Origin: Nemertoderma westbladi
Taxonomy: Eukaryota; Xenacoelomorpha; Nemertodermatida; Nemertodermatidae
Direction of reading: 5' to 3'
Assembly: GCA_032718475.1 (NCBI GenBank)
Contig: JAUCBJ010002699.1
Span: 1-54,174, forward strand
Length of the DNA stretch: 54,174 bases
How positions within the stretch are numbered: the first letter of the stretch is position 1; each line of letters begins with the position of its first letter. Positions 36,401 through 45,602 of the stretch are shown piece after piece. The position numbers and the translations under genes are program-made. The notes beneath the pieces were generated by a model. It saw only the letters and a program-made list of their open reading frames with translations. It ran no database searches and was not told where the DNA came from.

Positions 36401-38500
36401 CGTTCTCCGTTGCATATTGAATTTATTTTTGGTCTCAGACTGCTATCGTTCTCTGTTACATATTGAATTTATTTTTGGTCTTTGACTGCTGTCGTTACTC
36501 CGTTACATATTGAATTTATATTTGGTCTCAGACTGCTGTCGTTCTCCGTTACATATTGAATTTATTTTTGGTCTCAGACTGCTATCGTTCTCCGTTACAT
36601 ATTGAATTTGTTTTTGGTCTCAGACTGCTGTCGTTCTCCGTTACATATTGAATTTATTTTTGGTCTCAGACTGCTATCGTTCTCTGTTACATATTGAATT
36701 TATTTTTGGTCTCAGACTGCTATCGTTCTCTGTTACATATTGAATTTATTTTTGGTCTCAGACTGCTGTCGTTACTCCGTTACATATTGAATTTATTTTT
36801 GGTCTCAGACTGCTGTCGTTCTCCGTTACATATTGAATTTGTTTTTGGTCTCAGACTGCTGTCGTTCTCCGTTACATATTGAATTTATTTTTGGTCTCAG
36901 ACTGCTATCGTTCTCTGTTACATATTGAATTTATTTTTGGTCTCAGACTGCTATCGTTCTCTGTTACATATTGAATTTATTTTTGGTCTCAGACTGCTGT
37001 CGTTACTCCGTTACATATTGAATTTATTTTTGGTCTCAGACTGCTATCGTTCTCCGTTACATATTGAATTTATTTTTGGTCTCAGACTGCTGTCGTTCTC
37101 TGTTACATATTGAATTTATTTTTGGTCTTTGACTGCTGTCGTTACTCCGTTACATATTGAATTTATTTTTGGTCTCAGACTGCTATCGTTCTCCGTTACA
37201 TATTGAATTTATTTTTGGTCTCAGACTGCTGTCGTTCTCAGTTACATATTGAATTTATTTTTGGTCTCAGACTGCTGTCGTTCTCCATTACATATTGAAT
37301 TTATTTTTGGTCTCAGACTGCTGTCGTTCTCCGTTACATATTGAATTTATTTTTGGTCTCAGACTGCTGTCGTTCTCCGTTACATATTGAATTTATTTTT
37401 GGTCTCAGACTGCTGTCGTTCTCCGTTACATATTGAATTTGTTTTTGGTCTCAGACTGCTGTCGTTCTCCGTTACATATTGAATTTATTTTTGGTCTCAG
37501 ACTGCTGTCGTTCTCCGTTACATATTGAATTTATTTTTGGTCTCAGACTGCTGTCATTCTCCGTTACATATTGAATTTATTTTTGGTCTCAGACTGCTAT
37601 CGTTCTCTGTTACATATTGAATTTATTTTTGGTCTTTGACTGCTGTCGTTACTCCGTTACATATTGAATTTATTTTTGGTCTTAGACTGCTATCGTTCTC
37701 TGTTACATATTGAATATATTTTTGGTCTCAGACTTCTGTCGTTACTCCGTTATATATTGAATTTATTTTTGGTCTTTGACTGCTGTCGTTACTCTGTTAC
37801 ATATTGAATTGATTTTTGGTCTCAGACTGCTATCGTTCTCTGTTACATATTGAATTTATTTTTGGTCTTTGACTGCTGTCGTTACTCCGTTACATATTGA
37901 ATTTATATTTGGTCTCAGACTGCTGTCGTTCTCCGTTACATATTGAATTTATTTTTGGTCTCAGACTGCTATCGTTCTCCGTTACATATTGAATTTGTTT
38001 TTGGTCTCAGACTGCTGTCGTTCTCCGTTACATATTGAATTTATTTTTGGTCTCAGACTGCTATCGTTCTCTGTTACATATTGAATTTATTTTTGGTCTC
38101 AGACTGCTATCGTTCTCTGTTACATATTGAATTTATTTTTGGTCTCAGACTGCTGTCGTTACTCCGTTACATATTGAATTTATTTTTGGTCTCAGACTGC
38201 TATCGTTCTCCGTTACATATTGAATTTATTTTTGGTCTCAGACTGCTGTCGTTCTCTGTTACATATTGAATTTATTTTTGGTCTTTGACTGCTGTCGTTA
38301 CTCCGTTACATATTGAATTTATTTTTGGTCTCAGACTGCTATCGTTCTCCGTTACATATTGAATTTATTTTTGGTCTCAGACTGCTGTCGTTCTCCGTTA
38401 CATATTGAATTTATTTTTGGTCTCAGACTGCTGTCGTTCTCCGTTACATATTGAATTTATTTTTGGTCTCAGACTGCTGTCGTTCTCCGTTACATATTGA
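33480..38500 (+). repeat. Sub-array with 1.16-1.62-kb higher-order repeats
   Basis: The rare variant TTTATATTTGG marks equivalent positions at 33,741, 34,897, 36,515 and 37,902. The spacings are 1,156, 1,618 and 1,387 bp (25, 35 and 30 monomers), which are 5, 7 and 6 times a 231-bp pentamer plus one base. The monomer types around each marker follow nearly the same order. Another pair of related blocks at 24,061 and 25,217 is also 1,156 bp apart. Confidence 0.8.
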
Positions 38501-41093
38501 ATTTGTTTTTGGTCTCAGACTGCTGTCGTTCTCCATTACATATTGAATTTATTTTTGGTCTCAGACTGCTGTCGTTCTCCGTTACATATTGAATTTATTT
38601 TTGGTCTCAGACTGCTATCGTTCTCTGTTACATATTGAATTTATTTTTGGTCTCAGACTGCTGTCGTTCTCCGTTACATATTGAATTTATTTTTGGTCTC
38701 AGACTGCTGTCGTTCTCCGTTACATATTGAATTTATTTTTGGTCTCAGACTGCTATCGTTCTCTGTTACATATTGAATTTATTTTTGGTCTCAGACTGCT
38801 GTCGTTACTCCGTTACATATTGAATTTATTTTTGGTCTCAGACTGCTATCGTTCTCCGTTACATATTGAATTTATTTTTGGTCTCAGACTGCTGTCGTTC
38901 TCTGTTACATATTGAATTTATTTTTGGTCTTTGACTGCTGTCGTTACTCCGTTACATATTGAAATTATTTTTCGTCTCAGACTGCTGTCGTTCTCTGTTA
39001 CATATTGAATTTATTTTTGGCCTCAGACTGCTGTCGTTCTCCGTTACATATTGAATTTATTTTTGGTCTCAGACTGCTGTCGTTCTCCGTTACATATTGA
39101 ATTTATTTTACGTCTCAGACTGCTGTCGTTCTCCGTTACATATTGAATTTGTTTTTGGTCTCAGACTGCTGTCGTTCTCCGTTACATATTGAATTTATTT
39201 TTGGTCTCAGACTGCTGTCGTTCTCCGTTACATATTGAATTTATTTTTGGTCTCAGACTGCTGTCGTTCTCCGTTGCATATTGAATTTATTTTTGGTCTC
39301 AGACTGCTATCGTTCTCTGTTACATATTGAATTTATTTTTGGTCTCAGACTGCTGTCGTTACTCCGTTACATATTGAATTTATTTTTGGTCTCAGACTGC
39401 TATCGTTCTCCGTTACATATTGAATTTATTTTTGGTCTCAGACTGCTGTCGTTCTCTGTTACATATTTAATTTATTTTTGGTCTTTGACTGCTGTCGTTA
39501 CTCCGTTACATATTGAATTTATTTTTGGTCTCAGACTGCTGTCGTTCTCCGTTACATATTGAATTTATTTTTGGTCTCAGACTGCTGTCGTTCTCCGTTA
39601 CATATTGAATTTATTTTTGGTCTCAGACTGCTGTCATTCTCCGTTACATATTGAATTTATTTTTGGTCTCAGACTGCTGTCGTTCTCCGTTACATATTGA
39701 ATTTGTTTTTGGTCTCAGACTGCTGTCGTTCTCCGTTACATATTGAATTTATTTTTGGTCTCAGACTGCTGTCGTTACTCCGTTACATATTGAAGTTATT
39801 TTTGGTCTCAGACTGCTATCGTTCTCTGTTACATATTGAATTTATTTTTGGTCTCAGACTGCTGTCGTTCTCCGTTACATATTGAATTTGTTTTTGGTCT
39901 CAGACTGCTGTCGTTCTCCGTTACATATTGAATTTATTTTTGGTCTCAGACTGCTGTCGTTACTCCGTTACATATTGAAGTTATTTTTGGTCTCAGACTG
40001 CTATCGTTCTCTGTTACATATTGAATTTATTTTTGGTCTTTGACTGCTGTCGTTACTCCGTTACATATTGAATTTATTTTTGGTCTCAGACTGCTGTCGT
40101 TACTCCGTTACATATTGAATTTATTTTTGGTCTCAGACTGCTGTCGTTCTCCGTTACATATTGAATTTGTTTTTTGTCTCAGACTGCTGTCATTACTCCG
40201 TTACATATTGAATTTGTTTTTGGTCTCAGACTGCTGTCATTCTCCGTTACATATTGAATTTGTTTTTGGTCTCAGACTGCTGTCGTTACTCCGTTACATA
40301 TTGAAGTTATTTTTGGTCTCAGACTGCTATCGTTCTCTGTTACATATTGAATTTATTTTTGGTCTTTGACTGCTGTCGTTACTCCGTTACATATTTAATT
40401 TATTTTTGGTCTCAGACTGCTGTCGTTACTCCGTTACATATTGAATTTATTTTTGGTCTCAGACTGCTGTCGTTCTCCGTTACATATTGAATTTGTTTTT
40501 GGTCTCAGACTGCTGTCGTTCTCCGTTACATATTGAATTTATTTTTGGTCTCAGACTGCTATCGTTCTCTGTTACATATTGAATTTATTTTTGGTCTCAG
40601 ACTGCTATCGTTCTCTGTTACATATTGAATTTATTTTTGGTCTCAGACTGCTGTCGTTCTCCGTTACATATTGAATTTGTTTTTTGTCTCAGACTGCTGT
40701 CATTACTCCGTTACATATTGAATTTGTTTTTGGTCTCAGACTGCTGTCATTCTCCGTTACATATTGAATTTGTTTTTGGTCTCAGACTGCTGTCGTTACT
40801 CCGTTACATATTGAAGTTATTTTTGGTCTCAGACTGCTATCGTTCTCTGTTACATATTGAATTTATTTTTGGTCTTTGACTGCTGTCGTTACTCCGTTAC
40901 ATATTGAATTTATTTTTGGTCTCAGACTGCTGTCGTTACTCCGTTACATATTGAATTTATTTTTGGTCTCAGACTGCTGTCGTTCTCCGTTACATATTGA
41001 ATTTATTTTTGGTCTTTGACTGCTGTCGTTCTCCGTTACATATTGAATTTATTTTTGGTCTCAGACTGTTATCGTTAGTCAGTTACGTATTGA

Positions 41094-41912
41094 TTTTACA
41101 TGTTTGTTATAAATTTCATACTCATATAAAGAAAATAGATTTTCAATTGAGTTTTTAGAGCAGTCAGTCTAAAAAAAACCGAATGAACCTCATCCCCCTC
41201 TGTTCGGCTGCTCTCCTCGGTATATACTATGTATATTATATGGTGATGGCGTCGGTGAAATTCCTTTGGAACCAGGCCATTAATTTTGCAGAGTTTATGA
41301 TTAAACATAATAATAATAATATAATTAAATTTCCATAACTCTTATTAACTAGCCTGACTAGCCTCCATACCTTCCATTTTATATCAGGAATTCGGCTGAA
41401 AAAATCCGTTAGATGATGATAATGGGTAGCACCTGTAATGGAATGTTGGGCAGGTATTCAATTATAGATACGCCATGCATATGAGCAATAAAGTTACTAA
41501 ACAATAAATGGAGGTATCTCATTGCTATAAACCCCATCCGCTTAAGGGATATTTGGCTAGCCGGGAGGATCTGTCTCTTCATGATCCAGGAAAGATTCGA
41601 AGTCAGCGACTTTCTTTTTCCGACATTTCAAGGACACTGGACTTATAAGAAATCCTCCGAATTGGTGTAGGCTGAAAGGCAGCTTTGTTTATGGGTCTGA
41701 CGTCATTGGAACATAGTGCAGGGCCTGTCAATGCTCTCAAATATTTATTTTATATCGACACATGGCAGTGTACGAGAAGTTTATAACATTAGTTGGTATA
41801 AGATAGTTGCTTTCAGTACCATATATAGATACTACATCGTTTCGATGTTCATAACTTATTCATATCATATGGAGTGGAGATGGTGTACTAAAAGGACCAA
41901 CAATTATCGAGT
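41094..41912. other. Single-copy-looking flank right of the satellite, no gene assigned
   Basis: No convincing coding region. Short frames on both strands lack codon bias or motifs. Acceptor-like sequences occur near 41,150 (GAGTTTTTAG), 41,290 (AATTTTGCAG) and 41,820 (TTGCTTTCAG). Only the last gives an open phase-1 continuation of the 16,613 exon, of about a dozen codons. That is too little to call. Confidence 0.35.
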
Positions 41913-42105
41913 TGAATTATACTAATTTTTTTTTTTTTTTTTTTTTGAACCCAGAAAACGTTTATTGACAATAAAACCAAAAATCACCAAAAGGTAATAG
42001 AACATTGTTGCGCGGGTGTAGCCAACATGTATTTTACGGCGAAGAGTGGGTAGAAAAGTGGTAATACTGTATAAGAATCTATAAATAGCACCCCATGGGA
42101 TTTCT

Positions 42106-42143
<38 letters not shown>

Positions 42144-42579
42144 GAGAACAATTTCTTTATTTCAATTACAAATAAAATAAACATTAACAAACAAGCAGCA
42201 TAATGAATTAATTAATGTCAACAAATTGTAGGTAATTAATAATTATTGCTGAAACTATTTAATGCAATCCCAGCCTCGGCTACAGCCGCACTCACGCCGG
42301 TCTCCCGCATCGTCTGTCTCGTTGCCAGCCTAGCCTTCGGCTTCCGTGTGCCCCGGAGGCACATGATGGAGGAACGGAGGAGGGCGAAACTCAACCGAGT
42401 CCTGATGAGGGAGAGAGTCTGCGAGTAGGTAGCATGTGAGGAGCGCGTGGGCTGAGCGGCTGGCCCCACCAGTTCTAGCAATTACAAAAGGCGAGAAGCC
42501 GGCGTGCTCGATGTCATTGATTCTCTCCTCGTACTTCCTCCGTTTCTCTCGCTCATGTTTAACTGAATTATACTAATTT
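41913..42579 (-). mobile_element. 5'-truncated non-LTR retrotransposon copy with 3' transduction
   Basis: Direct repeats TGAATTATACTAATTT at 41,913-41,928 and 42,564-42,579 bound a 635-bp insertion. On the minus strand it starts inside an RT C-terminal domain: EKRRKYEERINDIEHAGFSP then FVIARTGG, and after a one-base shift near 42,465 SLIRTRLSFALLRSSIMCLR then GTRKPKARL, with a stop near 42,236. A 3' UTR with AATAAA follows, then poly(A) 1 (T-run 42,109-42,138). Next come about 160 bp of unrelated sequence with its own AATAAA, and poly(A) 2 (T-run ending 41,946) against the duplication. Two tails within one duplication pair indicate that the source copy was transcribed past its own poly(A) site. 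The domain is the latter half of the module seen at 13,504-14,045. Confidence 0.85.
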
Positions 42580-42950
42580 GTATCTTGTTCCTGTAACGCA
42601 CCATGTGGTAATAATAATATCTATATATATATAAATATTATGCGTTGTCTGTCTGTGAGTCTGTCCAAGCTATACGCTCCAACACACGAGCACCAATCTA
42701 AACAAATTGTGGAGGGGATGTGGGAGTGGGGGGGGGGGCGTGGGGGGGGGGGGGGGGGGGGTTAAGCCTAACCAACCAAACAAGACTATTGATAGGTTGC
42801 AATATATATTCCAGTGATTATTGATTGTTATATTTGAGTTAATTTGTTTTGAGTATTAATTTGTTTTTGTTTAAATTTACTTTACTACATATTAATTAAC
42901 TAGAATTGTATTTATAGATTCATTTGCTTTTATTACTTTATTTGGTGGTT
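42580..42950. other. Low-complexity stretch: (TA)n, TCTG repeats and a long G tract
   Basis: TATATATATAAATA near 42,622 is followed by GCGTTGTCTGTCTGTGAGTC, a motif often seen at ends of invertebrate transposable elements. A nearly pure G tract follows at 42,728-42,761, broken by CGT. No gene is seen. Confidence 0.6.
42728..42761 (+). repeat. Poly(G) tract
   Basis: More than 30 nearly uninterrupted G residues. It could form G-quadruplex structures and is prone to sequencing-length error. Confidence 0.85.
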
Positions 42951-45389
42951 GCGAAGCCTATGAACTTAGTTCATTTAATAGGTTTTTTTTTTATTTCTTT
43001 CCTAGGGATTTTTTTGATTTGCTTTGTTTAATGTCGTTACCCAACGAGTTCCAGAAGACAATAATGGCACCATTGTAGTTAAATATTTTTTGTGTCTGCG
43101 TTAGTCGGGTCCTTTTTACATAATAAATTTTACTTGTAGATGATCGTGTATTGTAAGAATGTATAGCAGATGTTTGTTTAAACAGTGATGTGATGAATGT
43201 TTGTTTTTTGCTGTTGTGTATTTGCCACATTAATTTAGCTGTTTCTAGTAGGTGTAGTTGTTCAATAGGAAGTATATTTAGTTGTCTGTAAAGTGAGCTG
43301 CGTGTTCACGGTAGTGACTGAGGGTAATCGCTCTCAACAATTTATTAATTTTAGTTCTAATGGGTTTAATGTGTGTGTTTGTGATGCAATACCCCAGATC
43401 ACTATACCATAGTTAATATATGGTTGTATTAGTGCACAGTACAGTAGTTTCAGTATGTGTAGCGGTAGAGTGTGGTGTAGTTTAAAGAATATTCCTGATG
43501 ATTTTGAGTTTTTTTTAACATAAATAAGCGCAGTGTGTTTTCCAAGATAATTTATCGTCTATCCAGATTCCTAAAAATTTGGTTTTACTTACGTTACTTA
43601 TAGGAAGGTCTCTTATTTTAATATTTTCATGTTCAGTGGCTTTTTTGTTTGTTATTAATAGATATTCTGTTTTTTTAAGATTAAGGGATAGTTGGTTGTC
43701 TGTCAGCCATTGATCAACTCTATTAAGTTCTACGTTTATGGTATCTGTAAGTATTTTAATATCAGTGTGGTTGTATAGTAAATGTCATGTTTTTCTAGAA
43801 TGTTTAATATCTTTTCAGTAACAGTAAGTATGGCGTCTGTAGTTGTCGAGTGTTTCCAGAATCCGTATTGGTTTGTAGAGAGAATTGAGTACTTTTCTAA
43901 ATAGGATATTAGTTTGAGAATTTACTTTAAGACTTTTTTTACTTTAAGACTTTTGACTTTAAGAATGGATGGGAACGTGCCATTTTTAATGGAAATATTA
44001 ATTAGATGTGTTAAGTGGGGAACGAGATCGTAGGCTGCAAGTTTTAGTAAAGATATAGGAAAGCTGTCGTTTGTTGAACTCGAGTTATTTAAGTCTAGTA
44101 TATTGTAAATAGTTTCTGCATGTGATGTCGGGATAAGTGAGAAGGAGTTTGGTTTTTTGTGATTTATGTAACGAGTAGTGTTTCTGTTTGAAGTTGGTAT
44201 GTTTTGTGCCAGTCGAGTTCCTACAGTATCAAAGTGATTGTTGAAGACACTGCAAATCTCCCTGGGGTCAGTAATCTCACTTTCATTTCCGATGTTGTCT
44301 ATTAAAATAATTTTTGTGGTGAATTTCTTGTATTTGATCTATTTAAGGCGGATTTTATTGTATCCCATGTTTTTCGCATATTATTTTTATTTTTTTCAAA
44401 TTCATTTGCATAGTATTTTTTTTCGGATAATTTTAGGAGTTTTGAGAATTGGTTTCTGTATTTTTTATTTTCTCTTTCTTTTTCTTCGGTTCTATTTTTT
44501 ATGAGTGATGCGTACATTCTGCTTTTATTTTGGACGACTTGGTAAGACTAATAGAGACATCCAGGGTTTTGTTTTGAATTTCGTTGTTTTTAATTTGCTT
44601 TTTAGGTAGATGTGTATTGGCTATTTTTTCAAAATTTTTGTAGAACTCATTGAATTTATTTTCATGGCTTATATTTTCATTCTTGTAAGTCCAAGATTCT
44701 TCTTTTCTTCTTTTTGTAAATCTTTTAGGAAATTGTCTTTGTTAAAAGTGGAGTTGTCGTATGTAAAACGTTTATCAGGAGGATTAAAAAAGCATGAGTC
44801 ATTTTGAATTGTAATGAAAGTAGCTAAATGATCGGTTGTACCTATTTCTGACAGAAAGACACCGGGGGTTATTATTTTGTCACGTATATTTGAAGAGATG
44901 TGGTCAATCAAGGTTTTAGAATGGGAAGTTATCCTAGTGGGGCCCTAATTTCTTGATCAAAGGAATTTCTAGAATTTGTAATTATTTAACAGAGCTATTT
45001 GATTTTATTAATAGGTCAATCTCCTGTTAGAATTACGTCTAAATTTTGGTTGGATAGAGTACTTATATAGAGTGTCGTTTAGATTTTCTAGAAAATCTGT
45101 TAGATCGCACGGACGATATATATTTCCGATAAGAATTGCTTTTGAAGTTTTTAGTTTTTTGGATCTTGAGATACTGACCCAGGAAGATTCACAGTGATTA
45201 ATTGTAATGTCTGTACGTACAGTAAAATCTAATCCGTTTTTAATGTATATCGCTGTCCCACCCCGGTCCCTTTTCCCGTACTGTCTGTGATTAGTAATTG
45301 GTGGTAGGTATCCGGGGATAGTTAAAGTAGAGAGGTCGCTGTCGTCTGTTAAGAAAGTTTCAGTGAAACACAATACATCAAACTGTTAT
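42950..45389 (-). pseudogene. LINE A', main part (endonuclease to C-terminus), heavily decayed
   Basis: From high to low coordinate the minus strand gives FDVLCFTETFLTDDSDLSTL, IPGYLPPITNHRQ and RDRGGTAIYIKNGLDFTVRT (endonuclease); MIDHISSNIRDK and TTDHLATFI (endonuclease end); KYRNQFSKLLKLSEKKYYAN and NNMRKTWDTIKSALNRSN (linker). After that come NDSFPISLLKLAAYDLVPHL and LEKYSILSTNQYGF (RT fingers), WLTDNQLSLNLKKTEYLLIT and TKFLGIWIDDKLSWKTH (RT thumb), and HSYNTRSS with VFWNSLGNDIKQSKSKKS (C-terminus). The YADD block is deleted near 43,790, and many frameshifts and stops are present. The HNYNTR and WNSLP-like ends place it in the CR1/L2/Rex-like range. Its N-terminal part is found at 50,836-51,140, beyond a nested insertion. 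Confidence 0.8.
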
Positions 45390-45397
45390 TCTAATAT

Positions 45398-45600
45398 AAT
45401 AATAATAATAATATATTTTTATTTATCAGCGCCTATTCAAATTAATTAAAAAGTGCTCTAGGCGCACTAGCTAAAAATTAAAACCAGTAGTAAGTAATTA
45501 AAAGATCAGTTATATACACGGCTAAAATAATTGATAATTTAATTAATAACTTGAGACAACGCGTAAGCGTATTAAACCCGGGGGGTGGGTCAATATGACC
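45398..45600 (-). other. LINE 3' UTR and (TTA)n tail
   Basis: On the minus strand, after the B stop codon, about 200 bp of AT-rich sequence includes TAGAGCACTTTTTAATTAAT and GGCGCTGATAAATAAAAATA, ending in (TTA)n. This resembles CR1/L2 3' ends. It could belong to A (resuming after B) or to B. A 6-mer GCTTAC (minus strand) shared by both B junctions (48,042-48,047 and 45,563-45,568) weakly supports A resuming here. Confidence 0.5.
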
Positions 45601-45602
45601 CC

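Larger units (their letters stand above)
16751..41093 (+). repeat. Giant satellite array, 46/47-bp monomer, about 525 copies
   Basis: One uninterrupted head-to-tail array of 24.3 kb, all in one orientation. The monomer contains TTGAATTTATTTTTGGTCTC then AGACTGCTGTCGTTCTCCGT then TACATA (46 bp). A 47-bp form has an extra A (GTTACTCCG). Recurrent variants: TTTATTTTTGG or TTTGTTTTTGG; GGTCT or CGTCT; CAGACT, TTGACT or TAGACT; GCTG or GCTA; CTCCG, CTCTG, CTCCA or ATCTG; TACATA, TATATA, TACCTA or TCCATA. Combinations recur in blocks, so there is higher-order structure. Because 46 is 1 modulo 3, each frame stays open for about two monomers and ends at the TGA in ATATTGAA, which creates dozens of meaningless 62-109-codon frames (MNLFLVSDC...). 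The right edge monomer (41,060-41,093) is degenerate, as expected at array ends. Confidence 0.97.

Noticed and set aside
16751-41093. Dozens of recurrent 60-109-codon frames (MNLFLVSDC...) that look like a leucine-rich repeat gene family
   Set aside because: They arise because the 46/47-bp monomer lacks stops for about two units per frame. They end at the same TGA each time and follow monomer length changes, not coding selection.
16751-41093. CRISPR array
   Set aside because: The repeat is contiguous with no unique spacers, and the context is a metazoan genome.
41096-41308. A 70-codon minus-strand frame beside the satellite edge
   Set aside because: It overlaps the last degenerate monomer, has no recognisable motif and includes low-complexity sequence.
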